From G965220075 sp965220075 (lineage in GTDB: Bacteria; Chloroflexota; UBA11872): a stretch of DNA of 64,000 nucleotides. Below the pieces are notes generated by a model. It saw nothing but the letters and a program-made list of their open reading frames with translations, had not been told where the DNA came from and did not search any database. The stretch covers positions 558,001 through 622,000 of the forward strand of contig OZ244806.1 in NCBI GenBank assembly GCA_965220075.1, written 5' to 3'. Shown piece by piece: positions 15,436 to 24,861 of the stretch (position 1 is its first letter; the number at the start of each line of letters is the position of its first letter). The position numbers were made by a program, and so were the translations under genes.

Positions 15436-16413
15436 ATGTCTGGTAGTTCGTCCAGCGACCTCGGCGGTGTTACAAATCACAGCCATAGCTGCGCATTGTG
15501 CTCCTCCCGCGTCCATATCCCTACTGGGATAAAGCCGCCGCCCTACACCCTGCCGGAATACCGGTTCGAGATTCTTCGTTGCGCCTCATGCGGCCTGATG
15601 TCTACGCAGCCGCAGCTGACGCCCACTGAACTCAAGTCGGTATATGACTTGATTGACTACTATTCGCTTTCGGAGGCTACCGACCAAAGCGCGGCCAGTG
15701 GATCGGAGCGGCTGCGCTGGAGCGTGCGTAGTCGGGTCACGCGGTACTACTACGCGCGAGACCGCAAGGGCGCGGGCTTGCTGACTCGACTGATCGCCAT
15801 GGCCGCCCACCGGCGCTTTGGCTGGGCTCCCTCTAACCTCCAGGGCAGCCATTTACTCGATGTCGGATGCGGCGACGGCGCTTTCCTTCTTGACGCGCGC
15901 GACGCGGGCTGGACGGTCCAGGGCCTGGAGTTCTCGGAAACGGCCGGCGCCAACGCTGCGCGCCTGGGCCTCAACGTCACAATCGGTCGGCTTGAAGATC
16001 GCCCGTTCGAGCCGGAATCCTTCGACGTGGTGCGGCTTTGGAGCGTCTTAGAGCACCTATCCGATCCGTGTGGAGCAATGCGTGAAGTCGCCCGCATTCT
16101 GCGGCCGGGAGGCTGGGCGATTGTCCAGACGCCCAACGCCCGATCGCCGGCGGCGCGCCTGATCGGCGACGGCTGGATCGGCTGGCAGATACCTGTCCAC
16201 CTCAATCACTTTACGCCTGCCACTCTGGAGCGCACAATCCGCACCACCCGGCTGCTACCGGTCGAGGTGCACCACGCCTCCATAGGAACCTTGACCTGCG
16301 GCCTTCACCCCAACCTCAGAAGCGCGCGTTACCTCATCGTTCTCGTGGACTACTTATTGGATCTGCTCAAGCTCGGCGATTGCGTCGTGGTGTTCGCTCG
16401 AAAACCCGCCTGA
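15436..16413 (+). CDS. Class I SAM-dependent methyltransferase with N-terminal zinc ribbon
   Basis: About 325 residues. Two cysteine pairs near the start (CALC at residues 19-22, and RCASCG around 54-57) form a likely zinc ribbon. The Rossmann methyltransferase domain shows HLLDVGCGDGAFLLDA (motif I, about residue 140), FDVVRLWSVLEHLSDP and LRPGGWAIVQTPN. This layout is common in sugar C- or O-methyltransferases of cell-surface clusters. The ATG at 15436 follows a GAAGGTGA site; the GTG nine bases upstream is less likely. It is convergent with, and directly abuts, the next glycosyltransferase gene. Confidence 0.85.
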   Translation: MSGSSSSDLGGVTNHSHSCALCSSRVHIPTGIKPPPYTLPEYRFEILRCASCGLMSTQPQLTPTELKSVYDLIDYYSLSEATDQSAASGSERLRWSVRSRVTRYYYARDRKGAGLLTRLIAMAAHRRFGWAPSNLQGSHLLDVGCGDGAFLLDARDAGWTVQGLEFSETAGANAARLGLNVTIGRLEDRPFEPESFDVVRLWSVLEHLSDPCGAMREVARILRPGGWAIVQTPNARSPAARLIGDGWIGWQIPVHLNHFTPATLERTIRTTRLLPVEVHHASIGTLTCGLHPNLRSARYLIVLVDYLLDLLKLGDCVVVFARKPA

Positions 16414-17427
16414 TCACCGCGTACCCCAGCCATCGCGACTCATGATCCCGTAGCCAAGCCAATTTGCGACAACGCCTTCCGCATAAGTGAGGAGCGTGAC
16501 CCAGCACACTGGGATGTGGAATAACCAAACCCAGCTTGGCGCACGCCGGAACCCACGTATCGCTTGTAGAACCAGCGGTAAGATCGTAATGGTTGAAATG
16601 CAGAAATAGATAATCCTGAGCGATGTTCCCTGTAGCACGTCACCGCGCACACCGACGGATCGGTAGTGCAGGTAATCACGGACTCTCCGCTTCTGCTTAC
16701 GGCGGAAGACCGAGAAGCTATCCGCATAGAAGTGAGCGATTTCAGGATATGACTTCGCAACTGACACGAATCTACCAGGCGCACCCAGCCTTAGGATGTC
16801 GACATCGACGAGGAGTCCGTCGCTAACCGCTCTGCGAACGAATTCAGTGCGGGCCATGAAGCCGTTGGAGCCAATTGTCGGAGGCCTGTTCTTGTCAAAT
16901 GTGACTTTGCTATAACCTTCTCTATTCACGACTCGTAACATTGGAAGATCGGTCCAGCGGCCTGTAACCATGCTGAATCGATCATAGTCGCCAATGAACA
17001 GCCGCAGAGGGTCATTCATTCCGAGCAGGGCAAAATAGCGGTTCAAAGGCTTCATGCCGGGTACGACGCCAAACGCGATGGCTTCGGAAGCGACAATTTC
17101 TTCGTCCTCGAATGGTTTCATCATGCGCGCCAGCCAGTCATCTCCGATGAGTATGTTGTCGGCGTCTACGGATAGCATGAACGGATACTTCGCCGCGCCG
17201 AGACCGCGGGCTTTGCCCGCCTCTGTCGTGACGTCTTCGTTGGCAACCACCCGGCAGCCTGCGCGCCGTGCGACCGCGACGGTGGAGTCAACCGAACCCC
17301 CGTCCGCGACGATCACCTCGACATCGCCCAGTGTGTATTGCTGTCGACCTATTGAGCGCAGCAGATGACCCAAATCATCCGCGCAGTTCAACGTCGGCAC
17401 TATGATGCTGATCGATCTATCGTTCAT
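16414..17427 (-). CDS. Family 2 glycosyltransferase with C-terminal membrane segments
   Basis: About 337 residues. The GT-A fold begins ISIIVPTLNCADDLGHLLRSI, with VIVADGGSVDST and the nucleotide-sugar DxD in FMLSVDADN (about residue 93). The C-terminus has two hydrophobic segments (IIYFCISTITILPLVLQAI and VWLFHIPVCWVTLLTYAEG), so it acts at the cytoplasmic face of the membrane. The sugar and acceptor are unknown. The gene is AT-richer than its neighbours, consistent with recent transfer. The ATG at 17427 is preferred over a TTG twelve bases upstream. Confidence 0.88.
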   Translation of the reverse strand: MNDRSISIIVPTLNCADDLGHLLRSIGRQQYTLGDVEVIVADGGSVDSTVAVARRAGCRVVANEDVTTEAGKARGLGAAKYPFMLSVDADNILIGDDWLARMMKPFEDEEIVASEAIAFGVVPGMKPLNRYFALLGMNDPLRLFIGDYDRFSMVTGRWTDLPMLRVVNREGYSKVTFDKNRPPTIGSNGFMARTEFVRRAVSDGLLVDVDILRLGAPGRFVSVAKSYPEIAHFYADSFSVFRRKQKRRVRDYLHYRSVGVRGDVLQGTSLRIIYFCISTITILPLVLQAIRGFRRAPSWVWLFHIPVCWVTLLTYAEGVVANWLGYGIMSRDGWGTR

Positions 17428-17523
17428 CGCCGTGCGCAAACCTTAGCCGACGCTCTGAGCCATGCATATCCGTATACCGGCTGCGCGACAACTACTCGCC
17501 ATCACTAGACGGCCAAGCGCCGG

Positions 17524-18669
17524 CTACCCGCGGCGCAGCTCGGCGAGGGTGTCCTCGACGGCTGTGATCACCGCGGACTGCTCGTCGGCCGTGATAGTGG
17601 GGTAGAGCGGAAGCGTCACCGTCGACGCGCCCACGCGTTCGGCCTCGGGGAAGTCGCCGGGGCCGTGCCCCAGGCGTGTGCGATATGCCTCGAACAGGTG
17701 GATCGGGCGGAAGTTCACGGCCACTCCGATATGTCGTTCCTGGAGGGAATGCAGGAGCGCGTCGCGCAGGCTCGGATCGACTTGAATGGTGAAGAGGTGC
17801 ACGGCGTGGCGGCCACCGGGCGGCCGGCGGGGCATGCGCAGGCCCTGGACGTGTTCGAACGCGGCCGCGTACCGGTTGAAGGCGGCCGTGCGCGCCGCCA
17901 ATAGCTCGTCGATGCGGGCCAGTTGGCCGGTCAGGAGCGCCGCCTGGATGTCGCTCATGTTGTACTTCCAGCCATGCTCGGGCACGTCATAGTGCCGGTA
18001 GCGTCCGGTGTAGCGGTCGGCCGCGCCGGCGCTCATTCCATGCAGCCGCAGGCGTCGCAGCTTTTCGGCGAGCGCGTCGTCGCGAGTGACGATCGCACCG
18101 CCTTCGCCGGACGTGATGTTCTTGGTGGCGTAGAAGCTCAGGCAGGCGGCCGCCGAACGAGCCCCGACCGCCTCACCATCTCGCCGCGCCTCCAGGGCGT
18201 GCGCCGCGTCCTCGAGCACTGCGAGGTCGTGCTCCTGGGCGAGCGCTTGGAGAGCTTGCATGTCACACATCTGGCCGTACAGGTGCACGGGGAGCAGCAC
18301 TCGGGTGCGCGGCGTGATCGCGGCTGCGACGCCATCGGGGTCGAGATTGCCGGTGTCGGGAAGCACGTCGACGAACACGGGAGTGGCGCCGGTGTGGATG
18401 ATGGCGTTTGCCGTGGCTACAAAGCTCAGCGGAGTCGTGATGACTTCGTCGCCCGGAGCGATTCCGAGAGCGACGAGGCTGAGGTGGATGGCGGCCGTTC
18501 CACTGGTCACGCCTACCGCCGCGGCCGTGCGCGTATAGGCGGCGAGCGACTTTTCTAGATCGGCGGTGACCGTGCCAGTGGTCAGGAAGCTCGTGCGCAG
18601 TACCTTGGCGACCCGCTCGATGTCTGACTCATCGACGCTCGTGCGGAAGAATGGCACTTCCCGAATCAC
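17524..18669 (-). CDS. DegT/DnrJ/EryC1/StrS-family sugar aminotransferase
   Basis: A 381-residue PLP enzyme that aminates keto-sugar nucleotides. Motifs are GVTSGTAAIHLSLVALGI (cofactor phosphate), DEVITTPLSFVATANAI, VLEDAAHALEA (Asp for the PLP ring), and SFYATKNITSGEGG with the Schiff-base Lys183. MSDIQAALLTGQL and a C-terminal small domain complete the fold. It is likely to make an amino sugar (for example a 4-amino-4,6-dideoxy sugar) for the surface glycan. It is transcribed away from the membrane-protein gene starting at 18697. Confidence 0.92.
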   Translation of the reverse strand: MIREVPFFRTSVDESDIERVAKVLRTSFLTTGTVTADLEKSLAAYTRTAAAVGVTSGTAAIHLSLVALGIAPGDEVITTPLSFVATANAIIHTGATPVFVDVLPDTGNLDPDGVAAAITPRTRVLLPVHLYGQMCDMQALQALAQEHDLAVLEDAAHALEARRDGEAVGARSAAACLSFYATKNITSGEGGAIVTRDDALAEKLRRLRLHGMSAGAADRYTGRYRHYDVPEHGWKYNMSDIQAALLTGQLARIDELLAARTAAFNRYAAAFEHVQGLRMPRRPPGGRHAVHLFTIQVDPSLRDALLHSLQERHIGVAVNFRPIHLFEAYRTRLGHGPGDFPEAERVGASTVTLPLYPTITADEQSAVITAVEDTLAELRRG

Positions 18670-18696
18670 CGGTGCTGCTCCGACCTCACCGTCGCA

Positions 18697-20316
18697 GTGC
18701 CGATTCTCGCATCGGCCGTCGGATGCGGGGTAGCGGGGATCTCGGTTTTATTTGGGCGGTGGGTTTGGGAAGATCGCGGCGCAATGGACATCTTCTGGGC
18801 TCTGCCGGTCGCGGCGGCTTCGTTCTTGCTGCAGATCTGGCCGCGTGTCGGCAATCGGCATTTCGGCGTCGACACTTGGCGCCACCTTGCAATCGCCGAA
18901 TATTACCGTCGCCGCCGTCGGGGAGAAACGCAAGAGTTCGACCAGTACATCATCGAGGAGCGGTCGGATTATCCGCCGATGCTCCGAGTCCTGCTGTCGC
19001 TGCTGCCGAGAGCCGTCGTCGACCGCACGCAGTGGTTGGTCAGCCCGATCTTCGATGCCGCCCACAGTCTCCTGCTGTTCGGCGCCGCCTATTGGTTGAC
19101 CGGCGAGATAGCCGCGGCCATGGCCGCGCAGGCGGCCTACGCCCTGGCCCCTCTGATCGTGATGGAGAACTCCAACCTCTCGACGAGGCCGCTCGCGTCG
19201 CTCATGTTCTCGAGCCTGATGCTTCCGCATCTGGCCTTTCATACCTCGGGCGACTGGGTCTGGTATCCCGTGTCACTCGCGGTCGGGACGGCGCTCTTCT
19301 TGACGCACCGAATGGCGGTGCAGGCGCTGACGGCGGTGACCGTAGTGCTGTCGCTCTGGTTCCTTACGCCGTACTACGCGGCGGCCTTCGCAGGTTCGTG
19401 GCTTGCGGCCCTGGTCGTGTCGCGTGGCTTCTATCTGCGGGTCTTCGCCGGGCACGTGGCGATGCTCCGGTGGTGGCGCCGAAACATCCACAACCGCTAC
19501 GCGCATCAGGTCCGTGGACTCCCTCGCGAGGCGAGTCAAAGCGGCGATCCCGTCTTTCGGATATACAGCTTGGTGCGGCGCGCGCCGTTCATCGCCGTGG
19601 TTGCTGCGAACGCCTTTGTGGTGTTTCCCATCCTGGTCGCGATCGATCGCGGGTTTGAGCTCGGTCTGTTCCGGCCCCTGGACTGGGATCGCCAGCTCGA
19701 GTTCGTGCTCGTCTGGGCGCTGACACTGCTCACCACCGGTGTTGTGATTCGCCAGGTGCGGCAGGTCGAGTGGCTTGGCGAAGGCGAGCGCTACGGTGAA
19801 TACGCCGCCTTTCCCGCCGCCCTCGCAGTGGCGGCCGCAATCACGAGCATCCGGCTCGACCTCACCTGGCTCCCCTGGCTCGTCCTCGCGCTCATTGGCG
19901 CCGGCGGCGGACTCATCCCGTCGTTGTTCCTGCAGCGGCGCGTCATCGCGAACGACACGAGTCGATCGCTCACCCCCGAGCTCCGCAAGGTTCTCGAGGA
20001 GATTGATAGGATCGAGCCACGCCCCAACCTAATGACGTTCCCGCTGTTTCTGGCGGACTTCGCCCTGTACTTCACCCACGCCCGCGTCTGGAGCACCGAC
20101 AGCTCGTTCGGCCATCTGCGTCACTACGATGCGGTTTGGCCGGTGCTTCAGCAGCCGGTCCCCGAGATTCTGCGTCGCTACGATGTGGATCATGCGCTGG
20201 TTAATGAGGACTACGTGCGCCTCGCGGAGCTCGGTTTGGACAGCGCCCCCGTTCGGGCGCGCGCGGGTAACTTCGTGCTCGTCAACGTGAGCGATTTGCC
20301 GGGACATCCCGCGTGA
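18697..20316 (+). CDS. Multi-spanning membrane protein, GT-C-like, in glycan cluster
   Basis: A 539-residue protein with about 10-12 predicted membrane segments and a soluble C-terminal part (about 440-539). An early loop carries GVDTWRHLAIAEYYRRRR and YIIEERSDYPPMLRVLLSLLP. An acidic residue in the first outer loop followed by such a region is typical of GT-C polyprenyl-phosphate-sugar transferases, but I see no decisive signature. Its stop overlaps the epimerase GTG by four bases, so they are coupled. The start could also be ATG 18784. Confidence 0.65.
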   Translation: MPILASAVGCGVAGISVLFGRWVWEDRGAMDIFWALPVAAASFLLQIWPRVGNRHFGVDTWRHLAIAEYYRRRRRGETQEFDQYIIEERSDYPPMLRVLLSLLPRAVVDRTQWLVSPIFDAAHSLLLFGAAYWLTGEIAAAMAAQAAYALAPLIVMENSNLSTRPLASLMFSSLMLPHLAFHTSGDWVWYPVSLAVGTALFLTHRMAVQALTAVTVVLSLWFLTPYYAAAFAGSWLAALVVSRGFYLRVFAGHVAMLRWWRRNIHNRYAHQVRGLPREASQSGDPVFRIYSLVRRAPFIAVVAANAFVVFPILVAIDRGFELGLFRPLDWDRQLEFVLVWALTLLTTGVVIRQVRQVEWLGEGERYGEYAAFPAALAVAAAITSIRLDLTWLPWLVLALIGAGGGLIPSLFLQRRVIANDTSRSLTPELRKVLEEIDRIEPRPNLMTFPLFLADFALYFTHARVWSTDSSFGHLRHYDAVWPVLQQPVPEILRRYDVDHALVNEDYVRLAELGLDSAPVRARAGNFVLVNVSDLPGHPA

Positions 20317-21287
20317 GGGTTCTCGTCACCGGCGGCGCGGGCTTCCTGGGATCGCACGTTGTCGACGTTCACATTGCGCGCGGCGACGATGTCGTCGCCG
20401 TCGACCTGACCGATGGATCAAAGGTCGCGCATCTGTCCGACAACCCGCGCTTCCAGTTCGTCCGCGGCTCCGTCATGGACGCGGAGTTGATGGAGGTCCA
20501 GATCGCGGAGTCGGAAATCGTCTACCACCTCGCGGCTGTTGCCGACCCGAAGGTGTACGTGGCAGACCCGCTGCACACCATGAATCTGGATCTGATCGGG
20601 GGGCTGCGCGTCGCCGAGATTGCCGCCCGGCGCGGTCGGCTGCTCGTGTTCACCTCCACATCCGAGGTCTACGGCCGCAATACAGCCGTCCCTTGGTCGG
20701 AGGACGACGACCGCGTGCTGGGCGCGACCACGATCAACAGGTGGAGCTATGCGACGGCTAAAGCTGCCGTCGAGCACTACATCCTTGCCCTGCACCAGTC
20801 GCAGGGGCTGGAGTTCGTCATCTTCCGCCCGTTCAATATCTATGGGCCGCGCCTGGATTCGCTCGGGGCCGGCCGCGTCGTCACCGTCTTCCTTCACCGA
20901 CTTCTGTCCGGCAAGCCTGTCCAGGTGCACGGCGACGGCCGCCAAACACGGACCTTTTGCTACGTCGCGGACGCGGCGCAGGGTGTCGTCGACGGCGCGC
21001 TGGCGTCCGCCGCAAGAAACCGCGTCTTCAACATAGGCACCGATGAGGAGTACGCGATCGTCGATCTAGCCAAGATCATGCGGCGCGTCGGTGGGTTCGA
21101 TGTCCCGATCGAGGCCGTCGAATACGAATCCGTCTTCGGGCCAAGCTACGAGGACATTCGTCGACGCGTGCCTGACCTTACGCGCATTCGCCAGGCCATC
21201 GGCTGGGAGGCGACGACGCCTCTGGACGAGGGTCTCGTCCGCACGATCGAGTACTTCCGCGGCGAAACGGACGTCTCCCGGCCGTGA
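20313..21287 (+). CDS. NAD-dependent epimerase/dehydratase (nucleotide-sugar SDR)
   Basis: A 324-residue extended short-chain dehydrogenase. The NAD-binding motif VTGGAGFLGSHVVD is at the N-terminus, HLAAVADP near residue 72, FTSTSEVYG near 113, and the catalytic pair YATAK is Tyr146/Lys150, with FRPFNIYGPR and HGDGRQTRTFCYVADAA further on. This matches UDP-glucose 4-epimerase, GDP-mannose dehydratase and related enzymes that feed surface polysaccharide synthesis. Start GTG overlaps the preceding stop (GTGA). The exact substrate is not evident. Confidence 0.92.
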   Translation: MRVLVTGGAGFLGSHVVDVHIARGDDVVAVDLTDGSKVAHLSDNPRFQFVRGSVMDAELMEVQIAESEIVYHLAAVADPKVYVADPLHTMNLDLIGGLRVAEIAARRGRLLVFTSTSEVYGRNTAVPWSEDDDRVLGATTINRWSYATAKAAVEHYILALHQSQGLEFVIFRPFNIYGPRLDSLGAGRVVTVFLHRLLSGKPVQVHGDGRQTRTFCYVADAAQGVVDGALASAARNRVFNIGTDEEYAIVDLAKIMRRVGGFDVPIEAVEYESVFGPSYEDIRRRVPDLTRIRQAIGWEATTPLDEGLVRTIEYFRGETDVSRP

Positions 21288-21442
21288 AGATCCTCTTTCA
21301 TGGGCGGCCAGCAGCGGGGAATCTCAACGCTCGATGGGCTTACGGCGTCAGGCCAAACCAACTCCAGGTCTCGCGTCTACTCCGGACGACGGCGCATTAG
21401 TCGCCTGCAAGGCGTCGACACGACTCGCCGCTTGAGCCGCGC

Positions 21443-22711
21443 ATGACAACGCCGTCGAGCTCCTCGAAGCGGGACACGCCGGGCAGCAGTTGGGCGCGCA
21501 CGAATTCACCGCTCACCGCTGAAAGAGGCGCCCTCGGCCTCGGCGCACCTAACGGCTTTACGTACCGCCCGTGGCGCGAAGGCGACGACCCCGCCTGCGT
21601 CGACATGCTCGCGCCAATGGGTTGGACGACGGCCGAGCGTTACGCGCGGAAGTTTGAAGACGAGGGTCTGGTACCGGGATCCGTCTTGATCGCCGAATCC
21701 GCTGGCGAGATCCGCGGCCATTCGATCACCGCGTTGCGCCGTCTCATCTTTGGCGACGCACGGCTTCCCGCCGCGACGATCGGGCAAGTGGTGGTTCGAG
21801 GCGATAGCCGCGGGCGCGGAGTTGGCCGCAACCTTCTGGAGCAGGCGCTTAGGTTCGCCCTGAGGCACGGCGCGGTGTTGGTCTGGCTGACGGCGCACCC
21901 TGGTCGTGGAGTCGCGTATGACATGTATCGCCGCCGCGGATTCGAGCGCGTGCAGCATCGTCTGACCGCCAGATTCTCCGCCAAGGAGTCCACCGATGGC
22001 CTGTCCGCCCGGCGGGCGTCGCCGTCCGACGCTGCCGAGCTACGGCGGCTTCGAAGAACGTTCGCCCGCCTGACCGGGGCGGTCCAGGACCGCGACTATG
22101 AGCAGGCCTTCGGATGGGAGTGGTGGCTCGTTTCCCGTGGCGGCCGCGCACACGCCGCAGTCCGGATCCGGATGGATCTGAAGCCCCCCACTATCAGCGC
22201 CGCTCTGTTTGATGCTGATGAAGACCCGGCGCCCTACATGAATTCGGCGATCCGCGCCGCGGGGCTGTCGGAAGTTGATGTCCGTGCGTCCCCCGCCGCG
22301 CCGCTGGTCGCCCGCATGCCAGGTCTCGACTGGCAAATGGTCAGTGGCGAGTACCTCGCCTTCGTTCCGTCCCTCTCACGGCTTCTCACGAGCCTTCTGC
22401 CGTGCTACCGGCGTCGTGCCGTCGAGCTTGGCATTCGAACGGGACGGGTGGCCGTCGAGCGCAATGATGCCCGGATCGCCGTGGCCTTTGATCGTGGCGA
22501 GGCGCGGATTTCACCACCGCGTCCTGACGACACGCGCGTCGTGTTCCCAGGTGAAGGTATCGCCTCGGCGGTGCTCGGCGCTTTCGATCCGAGTACGGCA
22601 GTGCGCGACGGCGCCATCAGTATCCAGGATGGCTCCGTGCCAGCTGCCAAAGCGCTTGAATGGCTTTTTCCATATCGACACTGCGACTTCACCCAGCATT
22701 CGGTCTGGTAG
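21443..22711 (+). CDS. Eis-like tandem GNAT acetyltransferase with SCP2-like C-terminus
   Basis: A 422-residue protein with the Eis layout. The first GNAT domain (about 40-185) has an acetyl-CoA loop VVVRGDSRGRGVGRNLLEQAL and YDMYRRRGFERVQHRL. A degenerate second GNAT domain follows (about 190-310). The C-terminal sterol-carrier-like domain (about 330-422) includes GRVAVERNDARIAVAFDRGEARI. Eis proteins acetylate amines of aminoglycosides or of protein lysines. The natural substrate here is unknown; in this setting it could modify an amino sugar. The ATG start fits. Confidence 0.8.
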   Translation: MTTPSSSSKRDTPGSSWARTNSPLTAERGALGLGAPNGFTYRPWREGDDPACVDMLAPMGWTTAERYARKFEDEGLVPGSVLIAESAGEIRGHSITALRRLIFGDARLPAATIGQVVVRGDSRGRGVGRNLLEQALRFALRHGAVLVWLTAHPGRGVAYDMYRRRGFERVQHRLTARFSAKESTDGLSARRASPSDAAELRRLRRTFARLTGAVQDRDYEQAFGWEWWLVSRGGRAHAAVRIRMDLKPPTISAALFDADEDPAPYMNSAIRAAGLSEVDVRASPAAPLVARMPGLDWQMVSGEYLAFVPSLSRLLTSLLPCYRRRAVELGIRTGRVAVERNDARIAVAFDRGEARISPPRPDDTRVVFPGEGIASAVLGAFDPSTAVRDGAISIQDGSVPAAKALEWLFPYRHCDFTQHSVW

Positions 22712-22813
22712 CTATCTGCGGATTACGTAGTCTTTGTGCAAAAGCTTTGGCAGGGCTAAAATACTCAGTTTACAGAGGCAGACAAGCGCTTACTAAAACT
22801 CTTTAGCACCGCA

Positions 22814-23884
22814 TCAAACCCTGTCGTACTCTCGATACAGATTCAAATCGTACCGCCACGGTACCGCCGCCCACGCAAATTTCATCAAGCTTCGATCGTC
22901 GCGGCAGCGCACAACTCCCTGAACATGCTGTCGCTTCATCATCGTCTTGTTTAAGTTAAAGATATTCCATGCGAGTGCGTCCGCAATCGCACGCGCTTTC
23001 CTCCTTCGACCTCGCAAGCAATACACGGCGAATAGTCCGACACAGACCAACACATGTATGGGCAATATCTTCAATAGATAAAATAAACCTAGATTCTTCA
23101 ACAACGACTGAATACGATTCTTGAATGCATGATAGTTGACCAAATAAGAGTCCAAGCTCCGCGATGTCGCCGCGACACGATGGAGGATTCGCGCGGACGG
23201 AACGAAGTATACCTTATAACCAGCCAGCCAGATGCGCCAACATAAGTCGGTCTCTTCAAAGTAAGCGAAGTAAGAATCATCAAACATACCAACCTCATCC
23301 AAGACTGATGCTCGAACGAGAAGGCAGACGCCCTTGGCTGCAAAGATAGGGTGGGGCGTGTCGAAGCCTCGATCTTTCTGCCGGTACCCGTAGTGATACA
23401 TCATGCCGGTAGCTGTCAAGAAATCCCCAATGCAATCTATTCTTGATGGGTCTTCCATCCACAGTATCTTTGGCGTGCACGCGCCTGCGTCCGGATTCGC
23501 TTCCATGAACTTGATGAGCTCATTCAGCGAATCAGCCTCGATCTGCGTGTCCGAGTTCAGAAAGCAGACATAGTCGCCCGTCGCGCGCGCATAGCCCAGC
23601 AGATGGCCGCCGACAAATCCTAGATTCACCGGTGACGTCACCAGTTGGACGGACGGAAAATCGCTCCGCACCATGTGAGCCGAGCCGTCGTGCGACCCGT
23701 TGTCAACGACAATCACCTCGCAAGGCTGGTAGTCGACCTTGCAAACCGAGTCCAGGCAATCTCGCAGCAGGTCCCGCGTGTTGTGGTTCACAATGAGTAC
23801 CGACACGGTGGGGATGCTGTGGGTCGCCGCGTCGGATGCCACGTGCTTATCCGAGTGGCGGGGTGGCTGGCCGCTCTCGGCCAT
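22814..23884 (-). CDS. Family 2 glycosyltransferase, rhamnosyltransferase-like
   Basis: A 356-residue GT-A enzyme: VSVLIVNHNTRDLLRDCLDSV, VIVVDNGSHDGSAHMV, and CFLNSDTQIEADSLNEL carrying the DxD-equivalent. The acceptor-side motif FEETDLCWRIWLAGYKVYFVPSARILHR is typical of WbbL-like rhamnosyl or mannosyl transferases. A hydrophobic stretch near residue 275 (LLKILPIHVLVCVGLFAVYCL) may anchor it. Base composition is noticeably lower in GC than the surrounding genes, suggesting horizontal acquisition. It probably adds one sugar of the repeat unit on a lipid carrier at the inner membrane face. Confidence 0.9.
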   Translation of the reverse strand: MAESGQPPRHSDKHVASDAATHSIPTVSVLIVNHNTRDLLRDCLDSVCKVDYQPCEVIVVDNGSHDGSAHMVRSDFPSVQLVTSPVNLGFVGGHLLGYARATGDYVCFLNSDTQIEADSLNELIKFMEANPDAGACTPKILWMEDPSRIDCIGDFLTATGMMYHYGYRQKDRGFDTPHPIFAAKGVCLLVRASVLDEVGMFDDSYFAYFEETDLCWRIWLAGYKVYFVPSARILHRVAATSRSLDSYLVNYHAFKNRIQSLLKNLGLFYLLKILPIHVLVCVGLFAVYCLRGRRRKARAIADALAWNIFNLNKTMMKRQHVQGVVRCRDDRSLMKFAWAAVPWRYDLNLYREYDRV

Positions 23885-23972
23885 TCGCGGGTTGGACTAG
23901 TAACTTTCCGGAGGGACGCGGGGATTTGCGCCAGCGAGACCTTGTGTGGGGTGACCGAAAGCGGGAATGTGA

Positions 23973-24704
23973 GTGAGCTACAAGCGCCTGTCGATCATCG
24001 TGGCCGCTGCGGCCGCGGCCGTGGTACTCACCCTCGGCGCCGTCCTTCACACGCGTGTTCTCCCGCTGACTTCGCATGCCCCCGCCGAGGTCTTCGCGTT
24101 TGGGCCGGTGGTTGGCAAAGTCATACAGAGATTCGAGGCGCCGGCGGATTTCATGACGCGGATCGACCTGTACCTCGTTGCGGATACGCGCGGCGCTGAA
24201 TTGGTGCCGGTCAATCTTCGGCTGCGCCACGCGTCTGGCGAAATAGTAGCCGAATCCCGAATTGACATTGGGGCGGGCGACCGAGCTCAACTCCACCGGT
24301 TCAGGTTCACTCCCATCGAGAACAGCCGGCAAGCCGACTTTGATCTCGAAATCGAGCGTGCCCCGAGCGCGGCCGGTGAGCTCTTCGTGCCCGTCGCACG
24401 TGTTCGCGATCGAGCTTCCGGCGTGTTCACCGATCACGATGGGGTCCCGCACTCCGACTGGACCGTTCGCTATCAGCTTTTTCAGCGCATTCGCCCCATC
24501 AGCTATTTCCGATCCCTCCTGGAGTCGGATTTTCTTACCGCGGCGGGCGCGCTGGCGGCGGCGGGTTTGCTCGCTCTCGGGGCTGGCGGCGGCATTCGCC
24601 GGCTTGCGCCCGGATTGGCGCCTGCCGCGGCCCCGTGGCTCTTTGGCGTGATCCTGACCATCGGCGCCGCCTGGCTGGCTTTCGCCTTCTTGCCCGCGGC
24701 TTGA
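23973..24704 (+). CDS. Membrane-anchored protein of unknown function (paralogue A)
   Basis: A 243-residue protein. An N-terminal membrane segment (LSIIVAAAAAAVVLTLGAVL) is followed by an extracytoplasmic beta-rich domain (about 30-165) with QRFEAPADFMTRIDLYLVADT. Two C-terminal hydrophobic segments follow (LTAAGALAAAGLLALGAGG and APWLFGVILTIGAAWLAFAF). The layout and several motifs match the protein encoded at 29279-30157, so both belong to one family. The domain may bind or modify a glycan; no catalytic motif is seen. It lies between a glycosyltransferase and the flippase. Confidence 0.7.
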   Translation: MSYKRLSIIVAAAAAAVVLTLGAVLHTRVLPLTSHAPAEVFAFGPVVGKVIQRFEAPADFMTRIDLYLVADTRGAELVPVNLRLRHASGEIVAESRIDIGAGDRAQLHRFRFTPIENSRQADFDLEIERAPSAAGELFVPVARVRDRASGVFTDHDGVPHSDWTVRYQLFQRIRPISYFRSLLESDFLTAAGALAAAGLLALGAGGGIRRLAPGLAPAAAPWLFGVILTIGAAWLAFAFLPAA

Positions 24705-24861
24705 GGCGTGGTGGTCCGCCGCGCGGCAAGCACGGTTTTCGCGGCTAACCAATAGGCCGCGCCCTCTCGCCGTCCGCCGCGTGATGCGGTGGTTGCCGAT
24801 CAAAGCGCCCTTGGGTTTCCGTCCAATTCGTTGGGCCTTAGCGGCCTTTGAGGCCGGCGGG

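Noticed and set aside
18651..19658. 335-codon plus-strand frame overlapping the membrane-protein gene
   Set aside because: Shadow frame, Arg/Gly-rich, no hydrophobic pattern; the overlapping 539-codon frame has clear membrane segments.
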